Shown here: piece by piece, positions 1-12,447 of the stretch
Layout of the letters: each line of letters begins with the position of its first letter
How positions within the stretch are numbered: position 1 is the stretch's first letter
From: Plantago ovata
Taxonomy: Eukaryota > Streptophyta > Magnoliopsida > Lamiales > Plantaginaceae
Reading direction: 5' to 3'
NCBI GenBank assembly: GCA_028274465.1
Contig: CM051456.1
Location: forward strand, 88,646,753 to 88,710,752
DNA: 64,000 nt
Made by a program: the position numbers and the translations under genes
The notes under the pieces: generated by a model
Database searches by the model: none
Told to the model about the DNA's origin: nothing
What the model saw: the letters and a program-made list of their open reading frames with translations, nothing else

Positions 1-90
1 TATGATGGGAAAATTGAATTATTTCCTAGGATTGCAAGTCAAGCAACTCAAGGATGGAATATTCATAAATCAAGCAAAGTATGCGAAGAA

Positions 91-864
91 ATGCTCATAA
101 AGTTTAGGATCAAAGAGGAAGAAAAAATTGAAAAGATCCCTATGAGTGTTGGTACCAAATTGGGCTATACTAAAGAAGATAAATGTGTTGAAGAACACAA
201 GTATAGGAAGCTCATTGGTTCCTTGTTGTATTTAACAGCAAGTAGACCTAACATTCAGTATGTTGTTTGTGTGTGTGCAAGATTCCAATCTGATCTAAGA
301 GAATCACACTACAAAAAGGCACTTAAGATACTGAAATATGTCAAAGGTACAGTCAATCTTGGATTATGGTATCCTAAAGATTCTGGACTTGAATTGGTTG
401 GTTATTCTGATGCTGATCATGGGGGATCAACTCTTGATAGAAAAATTATTTCTGGAACTTGTCAGTTTCTAGGTACTAGATTAATATCATGGTTCAGCAA
501 GAAGCAATCCTGTGTTGCCAATTCATCTACTGAATCTGAATACATTGCGGCTAGTTGTTGCACAGCTCAAATCCTATGGATTCAGCAACAATTAAGAGAT
601 TATGGTATTTCTGCAAAGAAAACACCAATCTTTTGCGATAATACAAGTGCTATTGCTATCACGCAAAATCCTAAGTTCCACTCAAGGACAAAGCACATTG
701 ATATTAGACATCATTTCATTAGAGATTATGTGGAAAAAGGAGACATTGAGGTTGTAAAAGTAGGGACTGATGATCAACTTGCTGACATCTTTACCAAGCC
801 CCTACCAGATAATAGATTCGCAATGCTAAGGTATAACCTTGGATTGATTGAATTACCTCAATAG
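91..864 (+). mobile_element. Copia pol 3' end: RNase H region (outer element)
   Basis: The translated frame shows the Copia signature run: SLLYLTASRPNIQY, then GYSDADHGGSTLDRK, SSTESEYIAA, FCDNTSAIAI and the end motif DIFTKPLP. These belong to the connection and RNase H part of Copia Pol, where the Asp and Glu residues bind the metal ion. It is nearly identical to 10905-11683 of the inner element. The frame ends in LIELPQ just ahead of the hairpin array, as in the inner copy. It is part of a fossil element. Confidence 0.92.
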
Positions 865-888
865 TAAGGGATACAATTGGCAGATTGA

Positions 889-1247
889 TGAAACAGGCAT
901 TCAGCAAGCCAAAGTATACTTACTTGAATAAAAGCTCCTTCCACTGATTTCTTCTAGAAAGAAATGATAGTTCACTATATGATTGCTGAAACAGGCATTC
1001 AACAAGTAATTCCTTCAAAACGGGTACTTGTTAGGAAACTTGATCACTTGCTGAGACGGGCACTCAGTAAGAGAAAAACCTTAAAGATTGCTGAAACGGG
1101 CATTCAGACAATCAAAGATACTGGAACAGGTATTCAAGTATCAAAGGAAAATTCTGAGACGGGAACTCAGCAAACATCAAACTCACTTCTCAGATTTTAC
1201 CAAAAGATATCTCAAGACATAAAGAATTTACTGAGACGGGAACTCAG
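889..1247 (+). repeat. Array of small hairpins with covarying arms (outer element)
   Basis: About seven short inverted repeats share a 7-nt loop close to ACRGGNA. Examples are arms CTGAA/TTCAG at 1091-1107, GCTGAG/CTCAGT at 1050-1068, and CTGAG/CTCAG at 1154-1170 and 1231-1247. A longer one near 1118-1143 has ten arm positions (GATACTGGAA against TTCAAGTATC) with a single mismatch. Where one arm changes A to G the other changes T to C, so pairing is kept. The array lies just downstream of pol and upstream of a purine tract at about 1288. A 98-residue frame crosses it but looks incidental. Confidence 0.8.
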
Positions 1248-1285
1248 AAATGTCTTTTAATTTAAGGAAATATGAGATATTTGAT

Positions 1286-1296
1286 TAAGGGGGAAC
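1286..1296 (+). other. Polypurine-tract-like motif (outer element)
   Basis: A run of AAGGGGGAA sits just after the hairpin array, at the same relative place as about 12101 in the inner element. It resembles the polypurine tract that primes plus-strand synthesis, but lies far from any LTR. Sireviruses are known for extra PPT-like motifs. Confidence 0.45.
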
Positions 1297-1574
1297 TTTC
1301 AGCAAATAACAAGGCTTGTTATACAAATTCGCTGAAAAGATTCTTGTTTACTTCAGCAAGCAATCAAATCCCATAAATCTAGGTAAAATCAATTTGTGAC
1401 GTTAATCGGGCACAGATAAACTCGCTATTAATCATGACATGAAAGAGTGCTCTGACGGTTTTTGTTAGTGGACCACTACGCATTTAATGCAAAGGCTCCA
1501 CTAACGCTGTTGAATCTATGATTTACCCTTGCCGAGAACTCAAAAACGATTGAGCTTCTTGCACACCAGAGATA

Positions 1575-1583
1575 CTATATAAA
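1575..1583 (+). promoter_or_regulatory. TATA box ahead of extra ORF (outer element)
   Basis: CTATATAAA lies about 140 bp upstream of the ATG at 1724. The matching motif at 12448-12456 in the inner element lies at nearly the same distance from its ATG. The spacer between TATA and ATG is pyrimidine-rich and looks like a 5' UTR. An internal promoter is inferred. Confidence 0.55.
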
Positions 1584-1723
1584 CAAAGAGTTAGAGAAAG
1601 ACAAAATTCTTTAACTCACATTTCCTTTCTCTGCAAATTTTTATAGCTTGTGCCTGAATTCACTGTAACTCCGGTCAAAAAGCAAGTTAATCTTTTTTGT
1701 ACATTTCTCACAGTATATAAGAA

Positions 1724-4700
1724 ATGCCCCCAAAGAGACAGTCCTCCAAGACCTCAAAGTCATCGAAAGTTGATAGTGCTGGAAAAAGCACTGCTCTGGT
1801 TATAACTCCGGCAACCAACACAGTGAAAATTGTGTTGAAGAACGACCGTATAACGGAGAGACCCATGTCGCCTGCATATCTTGACACTGCAAAGTGTGAA
1901 CTGATGATGCAATGGGGCGGATTTGCCAAAGAGAAGTATATAAGATACTTCTATGAACAAGAACTAGATGGAGAAAATGAAGAGGCACTTGAGTTGATAA
2001 AACAACAAGGCCTTACTTTCTTCATAACTGCTCGCCCTAAGAAAGTGAGTATGTTAGACACAATGGAATTCTACAACAATGCAGAAATCCAGACTCTGAC
2101 TGATGGACAAGGAGTCACTGAAAAAGTGATTTCCACCACAGTTCAAGGTGTGCAAATCATCCTGAAATGGATTGATTTAGCCAACATCTTTCAGATTCCA
2201 ACTACTGGAACTGAAGATGACATCACTTCCACTGATGAAGAAATCGAAGCCTCTACAGTGATGTCAAAAATGAGAAAATGAAGAAAGGAGAGATTGCTCC
2301 CGTGACTTGGACAAAGCACGTTAAGAGGAAGCATCTCTGCCATTCACTTGGTCTAGTAGCTCTACTACTCATCAAAGTCTTAGACTCCCAAGTTGGAGGA
2401 ATTGACCAAGTAGGCTTGAGAAGGTGGTCGCTGCTGATGCATATACATGAGAACAAAACTGAGCTCAACTGGGCAAAGTACATTTTCAATAGACTTGTTG
2501 ATTGTGTTACTAAATTCAAGGTCAAGGTTGAAGACAACAAGGTCTCACCTACCTTCCCAGTCATGTATGGACTAAAAATATGCTATATCCTTGAACACTT
2601 CAGGATTTTCAGCTGAGAAATCCATTGCCGATTAAGAAATCAGTATGCAATGTGGGAAGAGCCTTCTACAAGCAAAATGGACCTAAGCTTGCTGATAAGA
2701 AATCAAAGAAGACAACAGCTGCAAATGTTGTCAGCACAAGTCAGCAAGAAAGGTATACAACAGCTGCAGATGTTGTCACCACTAGTCAACAAGATAAGAC
2801 TCCAACAGCTGAAAAAGTTGTTGATGAAACTACTGTAGATGGTGATCAACAAGGTACGTGTACAACTGTCGTTGCTGTAAATGCGACTACTGCAGATGTT
2901 GCTGCTGGAGAGAAACTGGAAAAATCAAAGAAGAAAAAGAGGAAAGCTGATGATGACACTCAGACTGCAGCGTCATCAGCTAACCCCATCCCTAAGAAGA
3001 AACGGACAAATAACCCAAGAAAGAAAACACTGGCTCGCAAGTCAGTTCCAGTTGTCCATGATCTTTCGGATGATACTCCAGGAGTTGCTGAAACACAAGA
3101 TACTCCAGTAGATGTTGATGAAGTGCTTACGGAAGCCTACTTCAGCAATGTTGAAGTGTTTGCAGAAGCCTTCAACAATCAACTTAATGTTGATACATCT
3201 GCTGAGATAAGACCACAAGGTAGTGGAAACGAAATTCCTGCCCCAATGCCAGATATCTACATTGTAGATAATCTAGATGCTGAAAAGATGGTTGCTGAAC
3301 AAGCAATTCATCAAGTTGCTGAAACCGCAGTTACTGAGACTATGATTGCTGAAGAACCAGTTGCTGAGACTGTAATGGTTCAAGTCCCAGAAATTGTTGA
3401 AACACCTCAAGAGACATTATTCGACGACGCATCTCGTGATGCTGAGAATACTGGACCTAGTTCACCGACAACATCCATTGACAAAGTTCAGCTGGTGCTG
3501 ACAGAATTGAGCCAGCAAATGGAATTGGAGATTGAAGACACCTCCAACAAATCAGTAGATGTTTTCATGACCAGCAGTGAACTCAAAGGTCAAGATGTCT
3601 CTGCTCAACTTGTCATTTCAGAGACAAGGGAGATTGCTGAATCTGCACAGCTTTCTCAATTAGAGCAAGAGAAGAAGTATGCTGAAGAACAAGTCCCAGA
3701 TATTGAAGAAGCTGTCATTGCTGAAAGGACTGAGTCACCACCTGCCCTTCTTCAGCAGGTAGTTAACTCAACCATAAGCAAAACTTCACTATCTGAAACT
3801 CATTCTTTTGCTAATATAATGATTTCTTTACAGACTTCTCAAGATACAAGTCAGAAGGTTGCTGAAACTTCTGCACCAGAATCCACACCTCCTATTCAGC
3901 AGGTAGATGAAGTTTTTGGTAATTCAACTAAGTTTGAAAACTTAGTGCTTGTATCTAACTTAAAATTATTTCATGATGAACAATTCAAGGATGCTTCTCA
4001 AGCTCCTAAAGCAATGGAAATAGTACCAGCACAACAAAGTGTGCAACATGAGCTTGCTGAATCTCAGCATGTAAATCATGTTCCAGCTTTTGACTCTAAA
4101 ACTATTCTCCAAAACTTTCCTGAACTTAATTTTATTCTTTTTCAGGCTCAAAAGGAGACCACTGAAGTGGTTCACATCACTGAAGATGTGAAAGTAAGTT
4201 CTGAAGAACTTTACTCGGACTTCAAGAGAACTACCTTGACCAGAGTTGCTAAATCTGTCAGCAACTGGCAAAGGTACAGAAGGATGGACTTTTTTGATCT
4301 TCACCTTTATCTGTCCAACGAGAAAAAGAGACTTTCTCTGCTGAAACTCGAGACATTTGTGCACTCCATACTTTCAGAAGAGTTGACATATTCTCAGCTC
4401 ATGAGCTCAAGTCTGATTGCTCTAATCAGAGAGAATATGAAGGCTAAATTCAAGAGTGCCTCTCCAGTTGAACAAGCTGTGATGCTCAAGGGTTCCTTTG
4501 TACCCGTGGTGGCTGATCCCCACAAAATCAATGAAGAAGAGGAAGTTACAAGTGTCGCAATGTACAAATATCTTGAGTTGGTCATACTGACGGACGATGA
4601 TGAAGAAGAAGAGGATGAGAACATTCCCAAAGATCCAAGTGATGATGAAGGAAAAGATTCTAAGGACAAAATGGATGACGATGATGATAATCAAGGTCCT

Positions 4701-5990
4701 AGTCCTGATGTTGGTGGACTTAAACTGACAGTTGCTGAGACTGAACGTCATGATACTGAAAATCAGCAAGATGATCACACACCAAGTCAACAACAAGAAT
4801 CCAATCCTGCTCCTGCTGAGACAAGTACTCAAGCAACTGAACAAGTTGCTGAAACTGAAGAAGAGTACGCCAGAAAGCGTGCTGAAATGAAATTAGGCAA
4901 AACTAAGCTTTCTGATGTCGAGATAAATTTACTCGATGCCAAGGTCACTGAACCAAACCTTGATGATGAAGAAATGAATGAAGATTATCAAAGAGCACTT
5001 CAAAACAGTCTACAGATTCATGCAAGGCATACGCAGAATCTAGACATTGCTCAATCTTCAGGAGTGAAACATACGGAAGTCCCCTCCCTTCAACTTACTA
5101 ATGGTGAAACTCCAGTTGTTGAGTCTCAAGAGTTGCCCTCAGCAACCACTCAACCAAAAAGGAATGAAGCTACAGATTTAGGAACCAAGGTTGCTGGCTT
5201 TGATGAATCTGATGACGAAGAGATCTCTCAGCAAATAAAGAAGATCTAACAAAGAAAGCTGAACCCGCAGTGGTTACAATTCCTCCTCTTGATGATGAAC
5301 ATGATGTAGGAGATGATATAAGATGCCATTTGCTGATCAATGATGATCAATTCGCTACTGAGCTCAAAGTTCATTCCGTAACTCCTTCTTTAGTGTCGTT
5401 CCCTAGTGTGGAGGATTTTACTCCAAGAATTAAAGCACTAATGGAAGTTCACAAAGCCTGCAAAGAAGAGGACGATGCACTACTTGCTGAGAGTCCGCTT
5501 GACATAGGCAAAATACTGGCAACTGTGCTGAAACGCACTACTTCTCTTACCATAGCTCAAAAGACATCAGTCTACATCACAAAAGCTATGAAGAAGATGT
5601 CAGTCAAGCACTCAAACTGGCAAAGACTGCATTGAACAAGGCTCAGACTTTCATTGAAGAAAAAGTCGAAAATTAGCGCAGACATGAGGAGAACTTGGTG
5701 AGTATCAAACAAGAATTGTCCAAGCTGACCGCTGATCAGCAAGCAATTATTCTTAAGTACAATAGCCTAAGTACTCTTGCTGAAAATTGCAATGAGTTTT
5801 TCTCTCTGCACATTTCCAATGATGCAATCCATGTCTAAGGGGGAAGATAAACAAAGAAAATCTTCAAGAAAGAAAACCCCTGCTGAAGCGCCATTGACAA
5901 TAGAACCTCTTGCTGAAAGAGAGCAAAGTTCTAAAAGACAAGCTGAAACAGATTCTGAGTTAAATTCAGCAAATCCGAAAAGGCGAAGAA
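1724..5990 (+). mobile_element. Extra ORF downstream of pol (outer element)
   Basis: This is homologous along its length to the extra ORF at 12590-17272 of the inner element. The N-terminal part begins MPPKRQSSKTSKSSK and holds a conserved block with YLDTAKCELMMQWGGFAKEK. The middle is a long acidic, low-complexity region full of Val-Ala-Glu and Ala-Glu-Thr. The N-terminal block resembles the 'putative plant transposon protein' family found in many plant retroelements; its function is not known. It occupies the position of the env-like gene of Sireviruses, but I see no clear signal peptide or fusion peptide. The frame is broken in several places. Confidence 0.75.
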
Positions 5991-5992
5991 CA

Positions 5993-6816
5993 TCTTACTG
6001 CCATTGATCAGTTCCAAGACTTAAAGCTTGAAAAAGCTACTTGTGAAGAAATAGAACAGACTCGGCTAAGAAATTAGTTTAGTGTTCTTTCTTTCGAACA
6101 AGAACAAGTCTTGACACCAGAAACAATCAAACTTGTTTACTGCAAAGTATTCCAAGTTGTGTTTCTTAGATTACTTGTTGTAACTGAATAAGTTATAATT
6201 AAGTCATCTCACCCCAAAACTCTCTAACTGAAAATACACCCTTTCAGGCGTGATATTCAGGGGGAACTTAATCGAGCATAGTTTTGCTGATTAAAAGTAC
6301 CAAGTTTGGTGGAGAACAAGGTTGAGTTCTCTAGTTTAGGTTGGAGACAAAGCAAGTGCGCTTTGGTTTCTGTTGAATCGCTTTAGATAGGAGATTGTAA
6401 GGAACCTCAATCATATCTTAGTGGATTCAGTCCTAGAAAGGACAAAGTGGATTAGTTGAGAGATTACGCCACTCTCAGATACCACTATAAAAGCGTTTGT
6501 GTGATTTACTTACTGCATTTAGCTTTCAGCGAATTATATCTGTTTGTACACAGTCACTCACTTCACTTGCTGAAAACTCTTTACTTGCTGAAAGAGCACT
6601 TATCGTTTCAAAGACTTCCGCTCTCTGATTTTAAGTATAAGCAAACCAAGCTACTGGAAAGTAACTTACGCTTGCTGAGAAAGTTAAGTATCAGCAACCT
6701 CATTACTGAAAAGTAATAAGTACTTGCTGAGAAAGTTTTTAAACGACGAAAGTTTGAAAAGACTATTCACCGCCCCCCCCCCTCTAGTCTTTTCTTGTTG
6801 TTTAAAGGGACCAACA
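5993..6816 (+). mobile_element. 5' LTR of inner Copia element (3' portion)
   Basis: This aligns almost base for base with 18939-19757 of the 3' LTR, including the GGCGTGATATTCAGGGGG block, the TATAAAA at about 6487 and the C-tract before CCTCTAGTC. It ends in CCAACA, followed two bases later by the PBS. Only the downstream part of the LTR is present. Confidence 0.9.
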
Positions 6817-6818
6817 AG

Positions 6819-6830
6819 TGGTATCAGAGC
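6819..6830 (+). other. Primer binding site (initiator tRNA-Met)
   Basis: TGGTATCAGAGC starts two bases after the LTR end. It is complementary to the 3' end of plant initiator tRNA-Met, the usual primer of Copia elements. Confidence 0.92.
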
Positions 6831-6929
6831 AGGAGGTTCTTTAGCCTTCTGCACTGAACCTAGATCCCCTTAAGTGCTTTCCGTAAATCACTCTCACTTG
6901 ATCAGTTTGGTAGTGCTTTTGCTGACAGG

Positions 6930-9350
6930 ATGTCTTTAGGAGATGCTCCCTTGCTGAAGCTGGAAAATTACGAGAAATGGCGAAACAACATGATGCTACA
7001 TCTTGAGGCCATTAGTGATGAGATGGTAACCGTCATTAATGATGGACCTATCAAGATCACTAAGATTGAAAGGAGTTTCCCTCACAAGACCACTGAAGCT
7101 GGGAAGGAAACCTTCCTTGGCGAACCATCAGATACTGTTGTGCCAAAACCAAGAGAGGAATGGACTTCTGACGAAGCTAAGAGATTCCGTCTTGATGGCC
7201 AAGCAAGAAACATCATCATCAGATCAACTCCGGATACCATACAGTGCAAACTGTGGGGTGCTAAGACTGCAAAGGAAGCTTGGAAAATGGTTCAAGATCT
7301 TTGTGCTGGATCTGACAAGACCAAGGAAAACAAACTTGAAGTACTTAAATTAAAGTTTCAAAACATTAAGCAAGGTGCTAACGAGTCACTGGAAGACTTG
7401 GACTTCAGATTCACAACTCTTGTTAGTGAAATGGCAGCGCTGGGTGTTGGAAATCTTTATTCAGATTCTGAGAAAGTGAAAACTATCATCAGAAGTTTGA
7501 ATCAAGAATGGATCCACACTCAGAATTTCTATTATAATCAAGGAATGCCTGACATTACACCAACAGAGTTGTTCTCTCATCTTGCTACTGTCAATTATGA
7601 GACAAAGCAAAGAGAAAATGTGTTTGCTGAAAAATCGCAAAACATTGCTCTTGCTGCAAAGCCGTCATCTTCTGAAAAGAAGAATGATAAAGAGCCTGCT
7701 GATGAAAATGCTTTAGCTGTTAAAAACATGAAGAAGTTCATCAGTAAGGAACTTGAAAGGCGAAAGGCAAAAGAGAAGCTGAAAAAGCATCTTGGTAACA
7801 ACTACTATAAGTACAAGAATGATACTAGCTCGCTGAACAAGCAAGCTCAGCAAGCTACATCATCAGAAGAACCAGCAGTTGGAAATGATCTCTGTTTTTA
7901 CTGCAAAAAGCCTAGACACTTCAAAGCTAATTGTCCTTTGCTGAAAGGCAAATTTGCTGAAAAGAAGAAGAAGTTCAAAAGAGCTTTCATTGCTGAAGAA
8001 AAGAAGAAGCTTCAAGCAAAAATCGATGCTTTGTGTATTGATACAAGCTTCGAAGACAGTGAGGATGAAAGTTCAGACACCGACGATGAAGAAGCCACTC
8101 TAGATGTGGAGATTGGCAAAGAAGTGTGTGGAATAGCTATGAAAGCTTATCCAGATGTGTCGAACTACGAATTCTGCCTCATGGCCGGTCAGGTAAATAA
8201 CTCTACCTCTGACTCAGAATCAGAAAGTGAAGACGAGATTGACCTTGACAAGATTCAAGGAGAGATCGAAAGATTTGAGAAAACTCTCAGCAAACAGCAA
8301 GAGAAACTTCAACTTGCTGAAACTCTGACCAAGCAAACTACTGAAAAGTATGTTTTGCTGAAGGAAGAGACAGGAGAAAAGGATGCTGAAATAAGGCGTC
8401 TTAAGAAGTTGATTGATGAGGCTGCAGAGAAGAACACTCAAATGGCATTAGAATTGGAAGAGTATTAGTCCTCAATTCTAAAGTTACTTGCTGAAATCCA
8501 AGAGATGAAAAAGATGAAAATCAATTTCAAATCCTATGTGGAAGCAAGTAATACGCTGACTGAACTAAACTCTTATTTGAGAGATCCATCTCAGAAAGAA
8601 GGTTTAGGAGCAACGTGTGAAGGTGATAACGTAGAAATCTTGAGAAAAGATAAATCACCTATCTCCTTTGTACGTGCTACTAATAGTAGTCCACCAGTGA
8701 TCTATCAGTTTGGTCAAACTAAGGTTGCTGAAACATGCAATCAAGTACCTATGACCATAAAGCCCGCTGTTGCTACTCAAAGTAACAAGACTTTAAAAGG
8801 AAAACAGGTTGCTGAGAAGCAAACTGGAAAGAAAAAGAATGCCGCGAAGCATTCCGCCAAACAAGTTGCTGAAAAGCAAGTTGTTAAGACAAAAGGAAAA
8901 ATTAATAAAAGTAATCAGAAGTCCTTTGCTGACAAACCTGAATCAAGTAAGGTTGCTGAAGCTAAAGCTCAGCATTCTCCGAAAAGTGGACTAGGTTTCA
9001 AAACCAAGCAAAGTCAACTCTTTCATGAGTATAAGCAAAGTCAGCAAAGATACTTCAAAGAGATGAAGAAAACCAAGCCTAAGAGTTCTGAAAAGACTCC
9101 CAATGCTAGGACTAGAAGGAACCTTGCTAGAAAAGAACTTACTGAAAAGTATGTTCAGCAAAAAGGTCAACAGAGCAAGACACCACATCAGAAAGTGGAT
9201 TTGACCAGCACGAGTCAAAAGTCTTTCAGCTCAAATCCTCCTAGTTCCTCAACAAGTAGAAAACAAGTCAAAGTTGAAAAACTTCAGACTTGGGTTTCCA
9301 CTGGACGCATTCTTGAACATGTTAATGGACATCCATCATTGGATAATTAA
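6930..9350 (+). mobile_element. Copia gag region
   Basis: The Gag begins MSLGDAPLLKLENYEKWRNN, the usual 'W..M...L' opening of plant Copia Gag (UBN2 type). The capsid-like block ends near 7640. A CCHC zinc knuckle reads CFYCKKPRHFKANC at 7893-7934 and would bind RNA. It is followed by an acidic, Ser/Asp-rich stretch and a predicted coiled coil (about 8240-8460). From 8505 a Lys/Gln/Ser-rich stretch with repeated Val-Ala-Glu continues to 9350. The region is in more than one frame and is treated as a fossil. Confidence 0.85.
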
Positions 9351-9355
9351 CTTGT

Positions 9356-11683
9356 TTGCTCTTGATTGTGCAGACTGCAGCCACGGAGACAAACGATGCA
9401 ATCTGGCACTTTGATAGTGGTTGTGGAAAGCACATGACGGGCAACAAGAATAACCTTATAAACTATAGACGGTGGTCTAAAGGTCCAACAATAAGGTTTG
9501 CTGGTGGAGGCTCCGGATCTACAAAAGGCTATGGTGATGTGAAGTTGGGATGCATAACCATTTCTGGAGTTCTTTATGTCAAAAATCTTAAGTTTAACCT
9601 TTTCAGCATGAGTCAATTTGCTGACAAAGGATACTTCATCGAAATTAAAAGTGATGAATCTAAACTTGTAGATTTTGAGACTAAAAAGGTTATAATGATT
9701 GCAAGAAGATCAGGAGGCTTGTACACCGTTGATTGGTCTTCAGTAAACGTTGAAAAATGCCTTGTCTCAGATCATGATTGCCTTGCTGAAAAAGCATGGT
9801 TATGGCATAAACGAACAAGTCATCTAAACTTCAAGACGCTAAGTAAGCTGTCTAAAAAGGCACTTGTAGTCTGATTACCTAGGGTTACTTTTAAGAAGGA
9901 TGGTGTTTGCAATGCATGTCAGCAAGGAAAGCAAACCAAATCTTCTTTCAAGAACAAGGCAGTACCGTCAACTACAAAACCTTTACAACTCTTACACATG
10001 GACTTGTTTGAATCTTCTTCAACAAGCTATGCTGGTAAGAAGTATGGTCTAGTCGTGGTAGATGACTATTCAAGATTCACTTGGGTAGTATTCATCAAGC
10101 ACAAATCTGAAACCAAGACTGAAATACCTAACTTGCTGAATAAGCTTGAAGTCATGAAAAATGACAAGGTAAAAGTCATAAGGACAGACCATGGTACTGA
10201 GTTTGTAAACCAGTACATAACTGAATATTGTACCTCAAAAGGTATTCAACATCAGTTATCCTCAGTAAGGACACCACAGCAAAACGGTGTTGCTGAACGG
10301 AAGAATCGTACCCTGAAAGAAGCCGCAAGAACAATGCTTGCTGACACTGAAATAAGTGAGGCTTACTGGGTTGAAGCGATTAATACCGCCTGCTATACTC
10401 AGAATAGATGTTTGATTACTAAGGAATACAACAAAACTCGTTATGAATTGTTTGTTGGTAGACCTCCTAACATCACTCATCTAAGAGTATTTGGTTGCAA
10501 GTGTTTCGTTCTTAATAATGGTAGAGAATACCTAAGAACATTTCAACCAAAGGCAGACGAAGCGATATTTCTTGGCTACTCCTTGCATAGTAAAGCTTAT
10601 AGAGTTTACAACAAAAAGGCACAAAAGATTGAAGAATCTGTGCATGTTGTATTCTACGAAAAGTCACAAGGTGTGCCTGCTGAAGAAGAAATATCAGAAT
10701 GTATGAAAAAGCTAATCATACATGAGCAAAGAACTGAATCTGATGCTAGGCAAATTAAGTCAATTGAACTAAATGATGATTCTGACAATGACTCTCCTCC
10801 CCCGAGTCATGACAAGATAAATATAGTTCACGACAAAGAATTTCCAGCAAAAGATGCGGTTGCTCCGGAAGTTGCTGAAATAACGCAATCTCCAGTGCCT
10901 GCGAAAGAAATGCTCATAAAGTTTAGGATCAAAGAGGATGAAAAACCTGAAAAGATCCCTATGAGTGTTGGTACCAAATTGGGCTATACTAAAGAGGACA
11001 AAAGTGTTGAAGAACACAAGTATAAGAAGCTCATTGGTTCCTTGTTGTATCTAACAGCAAGTAGACCTGACATTCAGTATGTTGTTTGTGTGTGTGCAAG
11101 ATTCCAATCTGATCCAAGAGAATCACACTACAAAAAGGCAATTAAAATACTGAAATATGTTAAAGGTACAGTCAATGTTGGATTATGGTATCCTAAAGAT
11201 TCTGGACTTGAATTGGTTGGCTATTCTGATGCTGATCATGGTGGATCAACTCTTGATAGAAAAAGTACATCTGGAACTTGTCAGTTTTTCGGTACTAGAT
11301 TAATATCATGGTTCAGCAAGAAGCAAACGTGTGTCGCCAATTCATCTACTGAATCTGAATACATTGCAGCTGGTTGTTGCACAGCTCAAATCCTATGGAT
11401 ACAACAACAATTAAGAGATTATGGTATTTCTGCAAAGAAAACACCAATCTTTTGTGATAATACAAGTGCTATTGCAATTACGCAAAATCCTAAGTTTCAC
11501 TCTAGGACCAAGCACATTGATATTAGACATCATTTCATTAGAGATCATGTGGAAAAAGGTGGTATTGAGGTTGTGAAAGTAGGTACTGAAGATCAGCTTG
11601 TTGACATCTTTACCAAGCCCCTACCGGATAATAGGTTCGCAATGCTAAGGTATAACCTTGGATTGATTGAACTACCTCAATAA
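9356..11683 (+). mobile_element. Copia pol region: protease, integrase, RNase H
   Basis: Protease: IWHFDSGCGKHMTG carries the Asp-Ser-Gly active site. The GAG-pre-integrase block reads AWLWHKRTSHLNF. Integrase from about 9998: MDLFESSS, VVVDDYSRFTWVVF, RTDHGTEFVN and QQNGVAERKNRT give the DDE-type core, followed by RVFGCKCFV. The 3' part matches RNase H (GYSDADHGGST, SSTESEYIAAG) and ends DIFTKPLPDNRF...LIELPQ. I do not see the reverse transcriptase core, so pol is incomplete. It is a fossil copy. Confidence 0.9.
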
Positions 11684-11704
11684 AGGATACACTTGGCAGA
11701 ATGA

Positions 11705-12061
11705 TGAAACAGGTATTCAGCAAGCCAAAGTATTCCTATCCAAAAGACCAAGTCACTGATTTCTTCTAAGAAATGATAAGTCACAACATGATTGCTGAAA
11801 CAGGCATTCAGCAAGTAATTCCTTCAAAACAGGTATTTGTTAGGAAACTTGACCATTTGCTGAGACAGAGACTCAGTAAAGTAAAAGAACTTAAGAATTG
11901 CTGAGATGGGTACTCAGACAATCAAAGGATACTGAAACAGGTATTCAAGTATCAAAGGAATTTTATGAGACGGGAACTCAGAAAAAGAGCAAAAGCTCAT
12001 CTCTCAGATTTTACCAAAGGATGTCTCAAGTGCAAAAGAATTTACTGATACGGAAAATCAG
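11705..12061 (+). repeat. Array of small hairpins with covarying arms (inner element)
   Basis: This is the counterpart of 889-1247. The clearest hairpin has 8-bp arms TTGCTGAA and TTCAGCAA around loop ACAGGCA (11792-11814). Others are CAAA/TTTG (11825-11839), GCTGAG/CTCAGT (11860-11876), CTGAG/CTCAG (11901-11917), TGAG/CTCA (11966-11980) and CTGAT/ATCAG (12045-12061). A further one (11929-11952) pairs GATACT with AGTATC, then GAA with TTC. The position next to the loop is A-T, G-C or T-A in different units, always paired. Confidence 0.82.
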
Positions 12062-12100
12062 AAATGTCTTTGAAACTTAGAAAATATGAGATATCTAAGT

Positions 12101-12110
12101 AAGGGGGAAT
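12101..12110 (+). other. Polypurine-tract-like motif (inner element)
   Basis: TAAGGGGGAA lies directly after the hairpin array, about 6 kb from the 3' LTR and matching about 1288 in the outer element. The same AGGGGGAA core recurs at about 5836, 6247, 16795 and 19205. Confidence 0.45.
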
Positions 12111-12447
12111 TTTCAGCAAGTATCTAGATTGTTAATTCAAACTCACTGAAAAGATTCTTGTCTATTTCAGCAAGCAATCTATCCCTTATTACTCGGTAAA
12201 ATCAATTTGTGACGTTAAGCTGGCACAGATAAACTCGCAATAATCATGACATGAAATTCAATCGTGGCCGTTGATTAAAAGGAGTTATTAATCTAACGGC
12301 TAACAAAACAAAGAGAGAGAGTGCTCTGGCGGTTTTAGTTAGTGGGCCATTACGCATTCAATGCAAAGGCTCCACTATCTCCAGTGTTTCTCTGTTTTAC
12401 CCTTGCTGAGAGCTCAAATCGATTGAGTTTCTCACACACCAGAGACA

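Larger units (their letters stand above)
1..5992 (+). mobile_element. Outer Copia (Sirevirus-like) element, left part
   Basis: This is the 3' half of a Ty1/Copia retrotransposon that enters from the left edge. In order it shows RNase H (1-864), a hairpin array (889-1247), a TATA-bearing spacer and a long extra ORF (1724 to about 5990). Every part has a close counterpart in the inner element (about 10905-16950), in the same order and orientation. At about 5993 the sequence changes abruptly into LTR sequence of the inner element, and the outer element resumes at 19758. The copy is broken, with several breaks, and is treated as a fossil. Confidence 0.88.

Noticed and set aside
964-1260. 98-residue ORF with repeated AETGIQ
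   Set aside because: It crosses the hairpin array. The inner copy does not keep a matching frame, so the repeat peptide is a by-product of the RNA/DNA repeat.
6456-6716. 86-residue ORF in the LTR, also at 19442-19660
   Set aside because: It lies in R/U5 of the LTR and its repeated leucines come from the TTGCTGA motif; no family resemblance.
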